Assembly: GCA_031177765.1 (NCBI GenBank)
Contig: JAPSKH010000005.1
Location: 38,576 to 102,575, forward strand
Source of the DNA: Microbacterium sp.
GTDB lineage: Bacteria > Actinomycetota > Actinomycetes > Actinomycetales > Microbacteriaceae
Direction: 5' to 3'
DNA length: 64,000 bases
Positions 15,702 through 23,424 of this stretch are shown here, in pieces. Position numbers and translations under genes: made by a program. Position 1 is the stretch's first letter. Each line of letters starts with the position of its first letter. The notes below the pieces were generated by a model. That model did no database searches, was not told the origin of the DNA, and saw only the letters and a list, made by a program, of their open reading frames with translations.

Positions 15702-16706
15702 GCTTCCACCGGTTCGATCCCACTGGCCGGCGTCGTGGTGCACGACATCGCCCGTCGCCGCGCGCGCACCAGCGGGCTGGTCCTGGGGCTCGCCTCGGCG
15801 CTGGCCTTCTCCTCCAGCGGCCCCTTCGTCAAGCCGCTGCTCGAGGCCGGATGGTCGCTGGGGGCGGCGCTGCTGGTGCGCATGGGCGTCGCAGGCCTGA
15901 TCCTCGCGCCGGCTCTCGTGATGGCCGTGAGACGCCAGCCCGGTCTGCTGCGGCGGCACGGAAGGATCATCCTCGCCTTCGGGCTGATGCCCGTCCTGGG
16001 CTGCCAGCTGTTCTTCTTCTCCGCGATGCAGCGCATGCCGGTGGCCGTGGCGCTGCTGATCCAGTACCTCGCCCCCGTCCTGCTCGTCGCGTTCGTGTGG
16101 ATCCGCACCCGCCGGGCGCCATCGGCCCTCGTCCTGTGGGGATCGCTCGTCGCGATCGCCGGGCTCGTGCTCGTCGTCGACATCTCCGGAGCCGCGTTCG
16201 ACCTCGTCGGGACCCTCCTCGCCCTCGGTGCCGCGTTGTGCGTCTGCGCGTACTTCGTGATCTCCGAGCGCGCCGGGGACGACCTTCCGCCTCTCGCCCT
16301 CGCGTCCGGCGGCCTGCTGACCGGCGCAGCCATCGTGGGCGTCCTGTGCCTGAGCGGGCTCCTGCCTTTCCGCGCTCCCGACGTGATCGTCGTCCTGGCG
16401 GGGACCGAGGTGGCGTGGTTCGTCCCGCTGCTGTGGGTCGCGGGGGTGGCCACGACGCTCGGCTACGCGCTCGGCGTCATGGCCGTGCCGCGAATCGGCT
16501 CGCGCGTGGCGTCCTTCGTCGGACTGTCCGAAGTGCTGTTCGCCCTCGCGTTCGCGTGGCTCTTCCTCGGCGAAGTCCCCGGGCCCGTTCAGTTCGTCGG
16601 CGGGGCGCTGATCCTCGTCGGGGTCGTGCTCGTGCGCGCGGAAGCCGACTCAGCGCGGAAGGATGCCGCCCCGGCGGTCAGGCGCCCCGTCGCGCCAGCT
16701 CCATGA
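15687..16706 (+). CDS. EamA/DMT family transporter
   Basis: A 339-residue membrane protein with two EamA repeats, about ten hydrophobic helices in all. Helix 1 has the typical ALAFSSSGPFVKPLLEAGWS entry, and the second repeat ends with EVLFALAFAWLFLGE, a strong DMT hallmark. RhtA/YddG relatives export amino acids or other metabolites; substrate unknown. ATG 15687 or 15696 could serve as start; neither has a ribosome site. The last 29 bp overlap the convergent Lrp gene. Confidence 0.87.
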   Translation: MSPMTASTGSIPLAGVVVHDIARRRARTSGLVLGLASALAFSSSGPFVKPLLEAGWSLGAALLVRMGVAGLILAPALVMAVRRQPGLLRRHGRIILAFGLMPVLGCQLFFFSAMQRMPVAVALLIQYLAPVLLVAFVWIRTRRAPSALVLWGSLVAIAGLVLVVDISGAAFDLVGTLLALGAALCVCAYFVISERAGDDLPPLALASGGLLTGAAIVGVLCLSGLLPFRAPDVIVVLAGTEVAWFVPLLWVAGVATTLGYALGVMAVPRIGSRVASFVGLSEVLFALAFAWLFLGEVPGPVQFVGGALILVGVVLVRAEADSARKDAAPAVRRPVAPAP

Positions 16707-17151
16707 GCGGAGTCACCCGGTGGGGGATCACCTCGCCCATGACCAGCGAGGTCTCGGTGCGCTCGACGCCCTCGATGGAGAGGATGCGCGCGTCGGTGTC
16801 GAACAGATGCCGCGTGTCGCGGCAGGCCACCCGCACCAGCAGGTCGACCTGACCTGAGAGGCCATGTGCCTGCACGACCTCGGGGACGCGAGCGAGCTCG
16901 ACGCTGATGCGCGGGAGGTCCGCCTGGCGAACGATGACGCTGATGAACGCCTCGATGGGGAACCCCAGCGAAGAAGACGAGATCGCTCGCTCGTACGAGA
17001 GGAAAACGCCGGAGCGCTCCAACCGCGCCATGCGCGCCTGGACGGTGTTGCGTGACAGGCCCAGTCGCTCGGCGAGCGCCACGACGGTGGCGCGGGGGTC
17101 TGTCGAGAGGGCGGCGAGAAGCTCGAGGTCGACGTGGTCCAGAGCGGCCAT
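16678..17151 (-). CDS. Lrp/AsnC family transcriptional regulator
   Basis: A 157-residue feast/famine regulator: N-terminal helix-turn-helix (DLELLAALSTDPRATVVALAERLGLSRNTVQARMARLE, residues ~7-45) and a C-terminal RAM domain that binds an amino acid or keto acid effector. It is divergent from the branched-chain 2-oxoacid dehydrogenase operon, the same placement as BkdR in Pseudomonas, and is the likely regulator of that operon. A palindrome over the operon's -35 element is the candidate binding site. A TACCGT box lies 8 nt before its ATG. Confidence 0.93.
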   Translation of the reverse strand: MAALDHVDLELLAALSTDPRATVVALAERLGLSRNTVQARMARLERSGVFLSYERAISSSSLGFPIEAFISVIVRQADLPRISVELARVPEVVQAHGLSGQVDLLVRVACRDTRHLFDTDARILSIEGVERTETSLVMGEVIPHRVTPLMELARRGA

Positions 17152-17159
17152 AGTGCCAA

Positions 17160-17165
17160 ACGGTA
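17160..17165 (-). promoter_or_regulatory. -10 box TACCGT for the Lrp regulator
   Basis: Minus-strand TACCGT, 8 nt before ATG 17151, close to leaderless spacing. Confidence 0.4.
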
Positions 17166-17197
17166 GCACGGTCTGGGGGAAGCGCATTTGTCATCGT

Positions 17198-17224
17198 GCT
17201 CAAGAACCATCCACATGCTTGAGC
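17198..17224. promoter_or_regulatory. Candidate Lrp operator GCTCAAG-N13-CTTGAGC
   Basis: A 7-bp perfect inverted repeat with 13 bp between arms, in the Lrp-bkd divergent gap. The right arm contains the -35 hexamer TTGAGC of the bkd promoter, so binding would block polymerase. Confidence 0.5.
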
Positions 17225-17247
17225 GTCGTGCGTTGCCGTCGTACTCT
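17219..17247 (+). promoter_or_regulatory. Promoter of the bkd operon, TTGAGC-N17-TACTCT
   Basis: -35 TTGAGC at 17219-17224 and -10 TACTCT at 17242-17247 with the ideal 17-bp spacer. Predicted start near 17254 leaves a leader of about 65 nt to ATG 17322. Confidence 0.55.
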
Positions 17248-17321
17248 CGGGCTGACCGGCGACGAAGCCGGCGAACCGACGCGGCTCCTCACGAGGGAGT
17301 ACCGCATGAGGAGTGATGACG

Positions 17322-18446
17322 ATGACGCACACCCTTGGCCCCACCGCTGACCTCGGCACCGACATCGAGGACGTCGCACGCCTGGTGAGCCCCGACGGCG
17401 AGCGCCTCGCCGACGCGGAGCTGGATCGCTGGGTGCAGGACGTCGACGCAGCGTTCCTGCGCAGTCTCTATCGCGACATGGTGCTCGTCAGACGCATCGA
17501 CAAGGAGGGGGTCGCCCTGCAGCGGCAGGGGCAGCTGGGCCTGTGGCCGCCGTGCCTCGGGCAGGAGGCCGCGCAGATCGGTACCGCGCGTGCCCTCCGA
17601 GCCGATGACTTCGCCTTCCCCAGCTACCGGGAGACCGGCGTCGTCTACGCCCGTGGCGCGCGTCCCGCGGACTACGTGCTCGCGTGGCGCGGCGAGGAGC
17701 TGTCGACCTACAACCCGTACGACATCAACGCCGCCACCCCGCAGATCATCATCGGCGCGCAGTCGCTGCACGCCGTCGGCTACGCGATGGGCATCCAGCG
17801 CGACGGCACCGACCAGGTCAGCGTCGCCTACTTCGGCGACGGCGCGACGAGTCAGGGTGACGTCAACGAAGCCCTGGTCTTCGCATCCTCCTTCCGTGCA
17901 CCCACGGTGTTCGTGTGCACCAACAACCAGTGGGCCATCTCGGAACCGGTCACCGTCCAGGCGAAGTACCCGATCGCGGGTCGGGCGCCGGGCTTCGGCA
18001 TCCCGAGCATGCGGGTGGACGGCAACGACGTGCTGGCCTGCCTCGCGGCGATGCGGTGGGCCCTCGACCACGCCCGCTCCGGCAGGGGACCGGCGTTCAT
18101 CGAGGCGGTGACCTACCGGATGGGACCGCACACCACCTCTGACGACCCCACGCGGTACCGCGACAAGGAGGAGGTCGAGCAGTGGCGCCGGCGCGACCCG
18201 ATCGCGCGTGTGGAGGCGCTGCTGCGCGGGATGGGCGAGTTCGACGACGAGTTCGCCGCCGGGGTCGAGGCCGACGCGGACGCGCTCGCGGGCGAGGTGC
18301 GGGCGGCCGCCATGCAGGCGGTGACGCGCGAGCCGATCAGCGTCCTCGACCACGTGTACGCCGAGCCGCACGCGGGTCTGGACGAACAGCGCGCATGGTT
18401 CGCGGCGTACCTCGACGGGTTCGAAACGCAGGAGGCGCAGCGATGA
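17322..18446 (+). CDS. bkdA: 2-oxoacid dehydrogenase E1 alpha subunit (branched-chain type)
   Basis: A 374-residue thiamine-diphosphate enzyme subunit that decarboxylates a 2-oxoacid with the E1 beta subunit. The ThDP motif starts at about residue 173 (GDGATSQGDVNEAL) and ends in TNNQWAISEP; the phosphorylation-loop region RMGPHTTSDDP follows. ATG 17322 sits 8 nt after GAGGAG; ATG 17316 and GTG 17313 are too close to it. Neighbours (Lrp regulator, leucine-degradation operon) point to branched-chain 2-oxoacids rather than pyruvate, but substrate is inferred from context. Confidence 0.9.
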   Translation: MTHTLGPTADLGTDIEDVARLVSPDGERLADAELDRWVQDVDAAFLRSLYRDMVLVRRIDKEGVALQRQGQLGLWPPCLGQEAAQIGTARALRADDFAFPSYRETGVVYARGARPADYVLAWRGEELSTYNPYDINAATPQIIIGAQSLHAVGYAMGIQRDGTDQVSVAYFGDGATSQGDVNEALVFASSFRAPTVFVCTNNQWAISEPVTVQAKYPIAGRAPGFGIPSMRVDGNDVLACLAAMRWALDHARSGRGPAFIEAVTYRMGPHTTSDDPTRYRDKEEVEQWRRRDPIARVEALLRGMGEFDDEFAAGVEADADALAGEVRAAAMQAVTREPISVLDHVYAEPHAGLDEQRAWFAAYLDGFETQEAQR

Positions 18447-19459
18447 CGCAGCTGACGATGGCCAAGGCCATCAACGAAGGCCTCCGCCGGGCGATGGCCG
18501 ACGACCCGAAGGTGCTCGTCATGGGCGAGGACATCGGCAAGCTCGGCGGGGTGTTCCGCATCACCGACGGGCTGCTCGACCAGTTCGGCGCCCAGCGGGT
18601 GATCGACACGCCACTGGCGGAGGCCGGCATCATGGGCACCGCGGTCGGGCTGGCGTTCCGCGGATACCGCCCGGTGGTCGAGATCCAGTTCGACGGCTTC
18701 GTGTATCCCGCCTTCGACCAGATCGTGTGCCAGGTGGCCAAGCTCCACTACCGCACGCGCGGCAACGTCTCGATGCCGATCACGATCCGCATCCCGTGGG
18801 CCGGGGGCGTGGGCGCCGCCGAGCACCACAGCGAGTCGCCCGAGGCGTACTTCGTGCACACGTCGGGTCTGCGCGTGGTGGCGGTGTCGAACCCGCAGGA
18901 CGCGTACGTGATGCTCCGGCAGGCGATCGCGTCGGACGACCCGGTGGTCTACTTCGAGCCCAAGCGGCTGTACCACACGAAGGGCGACGTCGACCTCGAC
19001 GTCCCGCTCGCCGACGCAGCCCCGATGGGCCTGGCGCGCGTCGTCCGTGAAGGCTCGGACGTGACGCTTCTGACCTACGGGTCCCAGGTCTCGACGGCGC
19101 TGGACGCCGCGACCGCCGCCGAGGATGAGGGCGTGTCGATCGAGGTCGTCGATCTGCGGTCGATCTCACCGGTGGACTACCGCACGGTGACCGCGTCCGT
19201 GCGCAAGACCGGTCGTGTCGTGGTGACCCACGAAGCCGCACGGGAGGCGGGCGTGGGAGCGGAGCTCGTCGCGAGCGTGACCGAGCGCTGCTTCCACTAC
19301 CTGGAAGCGCCCCCGCAGCGGGTCACCGGCCACGACATCCCGTACCCGCCGGCGAAGCTCGAGAAGCATCACCTCCCGGACCTCGACCGCATCCTGGATG
19401 CCGTGGATCGCGTGCTGGACAGACCCAACAGCCTCACCGGCCTGGTGGAGGCGTCATGA
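18443..19459 (+). CDS. bkdB: 2-oxoacid dehydrogenase E1 beta subunit
   Basis: A 338-residue transketolase-like subunit partnering the preceding E1 alpha. The N-terminus MTMAKAINEGLRRAM and GEDIGKLGGVFRIT (~residues 30-45) are typical. A conserved IPWAGGVGAAEHHSESPEAYF segment follows, as in PdhB/BkdB, and the C-terminal transketolase domain carries VEVVDLRSISPVD. ATG 18443 overlaps the E1 alpha stop (ATGA), and the stop overlaps the E2 start in the same way. Confidence 0.93.
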   Translation: MTQLTMAKAINEGLRRAMADDPKVLVMGEDIGKLGGVFRITDGLLDQFGAQRVIDTPLAEAGIMGTAVGLAFRGYRPVVEIQFDGFVYPAFDQIVCQVAKLHYRTRGNVSMPITIRIPWAGGVGAAEHHSESPEAYFVHTSGLRVVAVSNPQDAYVMLRQAIASDDPVVYFEPKRLYHTKGDVDLDVPLADAAPMGLARVVREGSDVTLLTYGSQVSTALDAATAAEDEGVSIEVVDLRSISPVDYRTVTASVRKTGRVVVTHEAAREAGVGAELVASVTERCFHYLEAPPQRVTGHDIPYPPAKLEKHHLPDLDRILDAVDRVLDRPNSLTGLVEAS

Positions 19460-20856
19460 CCGAGGACTTCCGGCTGCCTGATCTGGGCGAGGGCCTGCCC
19501 GAGGCGGAGCTCGTGCAGTGGCTCGTCGCCGAGGGCGACACGGTGGCGCTCAACCAGACGATCGCCGAGGTGGAGACGGCGAAGGCCGTCGTGGAGCTGC
19601 CGTCACCGTATGCCGGTACGGTGACGGCGCTCCACGCCGCGGCGGGCGACGTCATCTCCGTCGGCTCCGTGCTGATCTCCTTCGACACCGCGGACGCCTC
19701 GCCGTCGACCAGCAGCGCTCCCGAGCCCGCCGCCGAGGTGGCCCCCGAGACGGCGACGCCGGCGCAGGCGACTCCTGCCGCCGAGCCCAACCTCGTCGGG
19801 TACGGCGCCGCCCCGGCCGGTGCCGGGCGGCCGCGGCGGCGAACCCGCGCCGCCGGGGTCGCGCGCGCAAGCGCGCCCGACACCGCCGTCCTGGAGGCGG
19901 CGCCTCACGACGCCATCCACCTCGGCGACGTGACCGACCGGCCCATCGAGCGGCCGAGGTCCACGCCGCCGGTGCGCAAGCTCGCCAAGGAGCTGGGCGT
20001 GGACCTCGCCCTGGTCGAGGCCACCGGCGCGAGCGGAATCATCACGCGTGCCGACGTCGAAGCGTTCGCGGCCCGCGTCGGCGCGTCGACGATCGGCGGA
20101 GCACCGACGATCGACCGGGAGCCGGCGCCCGCCCAGGACGGGCGCGAGACCCGTGGCCGGGAGACGCGCACCCCCATCCGCGGGGTGCGCAAGCACACGG
20201 CGGAGGCGATGGTCCGCAGCGCCTTCACGGCGCCGCACGTCACGACATTCCTCACCGTCGACGTCACGGCGACGACGGAGCTCATCGCCTCGCTGCGCGC
20301 CGACCGGTCGTTGCAGGACCATCGCATCGGCATCCTCGCCGTGGCGGCCAAGGCGGTGTGTCTGGCACTCGCCCGTCACCCGGAGCTGAACTCGCGCTGG
20401 GACGAAGCGGCGGGCGAGATCGTCGAGCATCACTACGTCAATCTCGGCATCGCCGCCGCCACCGGCCGCGGCCTCGTGGTGCCGAACATCCGCGATGCGC
20501 ACGAGCTGACCCTCGTCGAGCTCGCGGATCGCATCCGCGCCCTGGCTGAGACGGCACGGGCGGGCAAGACGGCACCGGGCGACATGACCGGCGGCACCTT
20601 CTCGATCACCAACGTGGGCGTCTTCGGCGTCGACGCCGGAACGCCCATCCTCAATCCCGGCGAGGCGGGCATCCTCGCTCTTGGCGCCGTGCGACGGCAG
20701 CCGTGGGAGCACCGGGGCGAGATCGCGCTGCGCGATGTCATGACGCTCGCCCTGTCGTTCGACCATCGCCTCGTCGACGGCGAGCAGGGGTCGAAGTTCC
20801 TCGTCGACGTGGCGGACGTGCTGCGCGAGCCGGGTCGCGCGATGCTGCTGCGGTGA
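19456..20856 (+). CDS. bkdC: 2-oxoacid dehydrogenase E2 (dihydrolipoyl acyltransferase)
   Basis: A 466-residue core subunit. One lipoyl domain (residues 1-78, lipoylated Lys43 in VETAKAVVELPS) is followed by an Ala/Pro linker, a peripheral-subunit-binding domain (~172-208, PPVRKLAKELGVDLALV) and the acyltransferase domain with catalytic DHRLVDG at about 436-442. No lipoamide dehydrogenase (E3) gene follows, so E3 must come from elsewhere. Ends the operon; the convergent phosphoesterase gene stops 20 bp away. Confidence 0.94.
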   Translation: MTEDFRLPDLGEGLPEAELVQWLVAEGDTVALNQTIAEVETAKAVVELPSPYAGTVTALHAAAGDVISVGSVLISFDTADASPSTSSAPEPAAEVAPETATPAQATPAAEPNLVGYGAAPAGAGRPRRRTRAAGVARASAPDTAVLEAAPHDAIHLGDVTDRPIERPRSTPPVRKLAKELGVDLALVEATGASGIITRADVEAFAARVGASTIGGAPTIDREPAPAQDGRETRGRETRTPIRGVRKHTAEAMVRSAFTAPHVTTFLTVDVTATTELIASLRADRSLQDHRIGILAVAAKAVCLALARHPELNSRWDEAAGEIVEHHYVNLGIAAATGRGLVVPNIRDAHELTLVELADRIRALAETARAGKTAPGDMTGGTFSITNVGVFGVDAGTPILNPGEAGILALGAVRRQPWEHRGEIALRDVMTLALSFDHRLVDGEQGSKFLVDVADVLREPGRAMLLR

Positions 20857-20875
20857 CGTCGGACCTGGCCCGCCG

Positions 20876-22693
20876 TCACGCTCGCTTGGGGTAGAACAGG
20901 CCGAGCCCGTGCCGCTGCAGCACGTCGTAGGCCTCCGCGTACGTCTGAGGCTCCGCGGCGTCCGGCGGCCCGTAGCGCGCGAGCAGAAGGCCCAGCAGGC
21001 CGCGCCCGGGAGAGCTCAGCGGCTTGTGCCTGTGAGGGCCCGACTCCAGATCCGCCGGCTCGTCCTCGTGGGGGTTGGGCGGCATGTACATCGGATGCAC
21101 GACCGGCCACGTCGCCGGGTCGCGCGGGGTGTCGAGGTTCACGACCGAGAACAGGTCGCCCGCCTCGGCATCCCGTCGTGTCAGAGGACGCAGACCGTGC
21201 AGGCGCGTGAGGGTGGCGATGACGGCGGCATGGTGCAGCTCGTCGTGCACGATCGTCCCCGCGCGCGTATACGCCGAGACCGCGATCGCCGGGACGCGAA
21301 CTCCCAGGCGGTCGAACGCGAACCCCATCTCTCCCACGTCGCCGCCCGCTTCGGGCGGGGTGGCGGCCGGCGGAGGGACGTGGTCGTAGGTGCCGCCGTG
21401 CTCGTCGAAGGTGATCAGCAGGAGGGTGTTCATCGCGTTGGAGCCGTCCGGCGTGCTGCTCTGCCTGACCGCGTTGTAGACGTCCGCGACCAGCTTCTCG
21501 CCGGCGCGCACGTCGGAGACGGCGGAATCGACGACCATCTGCCCGTCGACCTCGCTGGAGCGGTACACGCCCACGGGCGGGTGGAAGTCGTTGTGGTTGT
21601 ACACCAGGCGCGGTTCGATGAACGCGTAGGCCGGCAGACGTCCCGCCTGGGCATCGTCGAAGAACTCGGACATGTAGCCGAAGCGGCCCGTGCGCCAGTA
21701 CGGCTCGAGCGCCGGCGCATGGAGGATGCCCGTGAGGGAGACCAGCTGCATCTCGTCGAAGTACACCTTCCACGAAAGCCCCGCGTCCTCGAGACGGTTG
21801 AAGATCGTGGGCGCCGCCGGCGCGTCGAGCCACTTGTCGTAGCCGCCCCCGTGCTTGTTGGTGACGAATCCGTGCGACGTGGAGGCGTGGAAGAACGAGC
21901 GGTTGCCGTAGGTCTGCGACGGCACGGCGGCGAACCAGGCGTCGAAGACTGCGAACCCCTTGGCGAGGGTCGACAGCACCGGGAGCTGCTCCGGCGAGAA
22001 GCCGCCCATGATGTGGGCGGCTTCGTCCGGCGTGGGCGCGCGGCCGTGGCGCAGACGCGCGACGTTGTTGACATAGTCGCGGACGAAGCCCGACATGGTC
22101 GGCTTCGTCCCGGCAGGGGGCGCGTTGAAGGGCTCGGCCATCGCGTCGATCTGACTCGTCGCGTTGGATGCCGGCTCGACCGTGCCGAAGAGCTGCGTGT
22201 TGACGTGCGGGAACTCTTCGCCCGGGTCAGGGTTCGGCCGGCCCATCACCTCGTCGGTCGGTCCGCTGTACGGGTGGGCGGCGATCCGCTCGCCCGAGGG
22301 AGCGGTGTTGGCGTAGTCGCCGAAGGCGAGACCGTCGAAGGTCTCACCGGCCGGAAGCGTCTCAGGCGTGTACAGCCACCCGAGCATGTTGTCGAAGGAC
22401 CGGTTCTCTCCCATGAGCACCACGACGTGGTCGAAGCCCGGCTCGTCCCGCGCGGGCGCGGCGCCGATGTCGACAGATCCCTCGCGGTAGCCCGCCTGAT
22501 ACGCGATCGACGCGCCGGCCGCCGCTCCCACGCCGCCGCCGACCACCATTCCGGCCGCGGCGATGCCGCCGAGCTTGAGGAAGTCGCGGCGGGACCGCAG
22601 CTCCTCGCCGTCGCCGCCGTCGGCGGGCGCGTCCGGCTGCGGCGTCGCGCCCCCGTGCGCCGCGTCGTCCGTCCTGCCGTCGTGCCCCGACAT
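20876..22693 (-). CDS. Tat-exported phosphoesterase (phospholipase C / acid phosphatase family)
   Basis: A 605-residue secreted enzyme of the bacterial phospholipase C/alkaline-phosphatase-like family. A twin-arginine signal (SRRDFLKLGG, Arg35-Arg36) is followed by a hydrophobic Gly/Ala stretch. The mature domain opens with HVVVLMGENRSFDNMLGW, whose Glu-Asn are metal ligands in this family, and later has LLITFDEHGGTYDHVPPP with further ligands. Natural substrate (phospholipid or other phosphodiester) is undetermined. It lies inverted between two branched-chain amino acid operons with no evident link to them. A TACCCT box lies 9 nt before ATG 22693. Confidence 0.9.
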   Translation of the reverse strand: MSGHDGRTDDAAHGGATPQPDAPADGGDGEELRSRRDFLKLGGIAAAGMVVGGGVGAAAGASIAYQAGYREGSVDIGAAPARDEPGFDHVVVLMGENRSFDNMLGWLYTPETLPAGETFDGLAFGDYANTAPSGERIAAHPYSGPTDEVMGRPNPDPGEEFPHVNTQLFGTVEPASNATSQIDAMAEPFNAPPAGTKPTMSGFVRDYVNNVARLRHGRAPTPDEAAHIMGGFSPEQLPVLSTLAKGFAVFDAWFAAVPSQTYGNRSFFHASTSHGFVTNKHGGGYDKWLDAPAAPTIFNRLEDAGLSWKVYFDEMQLVSLTGILHAPALEPYWRTGRFGYMSEFFDDAQAGRLPAYAFIEPRLVYNHNDFHPPVGVYRSSEVDGQMVVDSAVSDVRAGEKLVADVYNAVRQSSTPDGSNAMNTLLLITFDEHGGTYDHVPPPAATPPEAGGDVGEMGFAFDRLGVRVPAIAVSAYTRAGTIVHDELHHAAVIATLTRLHGLRPLTRRDAEAGDLFSVVNLDTPRDPATWPVVHPMYMPPNPHEDEPADLESGPHRHKPLSSPGRGLLGLLLARYGPPDAAEPQTYAEAYDVLQRHGLGLFYPKRA

Positions 22694-22723
22694 CGTCGCT
22701 CCAGGGTAGGGCACGTGGGCCCG

Positions 22724-23320
22724 TCAGGCCTCGAGGGCCGCGAGCGCCATGGCCTCGAGGATGCCGCGGACCTCGACGTCGGCCGGACGTGAGCGCAGGG
22801 CCCGCACACTGTGCGGGGTGGAGTTGATCAGCCCGAAGCAGGCGTGGGCGCGAACCCGGAGGTCGTCGTTCGCGCGCGCCGGATGGACCGCGGACAGGAT
22901 GCCGATCCATACCTCGACGTACTCGCGCTGCAGGCGTCGCACGGTGTGGCGGTCCTCGTCGCTGAGACTGCCGAGGTCGCGGTCCTGGACGCGGATCACG
23001 TCGGCGTCGCGCAGCGCGAACTCGACGTGGAACGCCACGAGCGCTCGCAGCTGCTGCGCGGGCCGCTCGTGCTCGCCGACGACGGCGCGGCCGCCGCTGA
23101 GGAGCCGCTCGCTCACGCGCACCAGGATGGCGCCCAGCAGCGCCTGCTTGTTGGCGAAGTGACGGTACAGCGCCGGTCCGCTCACGCCCACGGCGCTGCC
23201 GATGTCCTCAAGACTCACGCCGCTGAACCCGCGCTCGGCGAAGAGCGCGGCCGCCTCCTGCAGGATCGCGGCGTGGCGGTCGGCTTTCGCCCGTCCGCGC
23301 TCGCTGACGCCGCTTGTCAT
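22724..23320 (-). CDS. TetR family transcriptional regulator of the leucine-degradation operon
   Basis: A 198-residue repressor: N-terminal TetR DNA-binding domain (residues ~14-60, ILQEAAALFAERGFSGVSLEDIGSAVGVSGPALYRHFANK) and a C-terminal ligand-binding helical domain. It is divergent from the acyl-CoA carboxylase operon, as BkaR (Rv2506) is in M. tuberculosis. Two matching GTTA-rich palindromes in the 104-bp gap sit on the -10 boxes of the two promoters, which fits autoregulation plus control of the operon, probably released by an acyl-CoA. Confidence 0.92.
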   Translation of the reverse strand: MTSGVSERGRAKADRHAAILQEAAALFAERGFSGVSLEDIGSAVGVSGPALYRHFANKQALLGAILVRVSERLLSGGRAVVGEHERPAQQLRALVAFHVEFALRDADVIRVQDRDLGSLSDEDRHTVRRLQREYVEVWIGILSAVHPARANDDLRVRAHACFGLINSTPHSVRALRSRPADVEVRGILEAMALAALEA

Positions 23321-23342
23321 TTCAGTTAATCCTCGCTAACCT
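23314..23342 (+). promoter_or_regulatory. Promoter of the leucine-degradation operon, TTGTCA-N17-TAACCT
   Basis: -35 TTGTCA at 23314-23319 (inside the tetR start region) and -10 TAACCT at 23337-23342, 17-bp spacer. Predicted leader of about 75 nt. Confidence 0.55.
23325..23340. promoter_or_regulatory. TetR operator A (imperfect palindrome)
   Basis: GTTAATCCTCGCTAAC, GTTA/TAAC outer arms with a degenerate centre. It covers the spacer and part of the -10 of the forward promoter. Confidence 0.55.
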
Positions 23343-23350
23343 CGGAGCCA

Positions 23351-23366
23351 GTTAGTGAACACTAAC
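23351..23366. promoter_or_regulatory. TetR operator B (near-perfect palindrome)
   Basis: GTTAGTGAACACTAAC, 7-bp arms around AA. Its centre is 26 bp from that of operator A. It contains the -10 box of the tetR promoter. Confidence 0.65.
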
Positions 23367-23388
23367 CAATGCGGTCGCGCCGGGACAA
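23359..23388 (-). promoter_or_regulatory. Promoter of the tetR gene, TTGTCC-N18-TAGTGT
   Basis: Minus-strand -35 TTGTCC (23388-23383) and -10 TAGTGT (23364-23359). Predicted leader of about 30 nt with an AGGA ribosome site before ATG 23320. Confidence 0.5.
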
Positions 23389-23424
23389 CCGGCGTGATCC
23401 GATCGTGACGTCGACGGAGATGAC

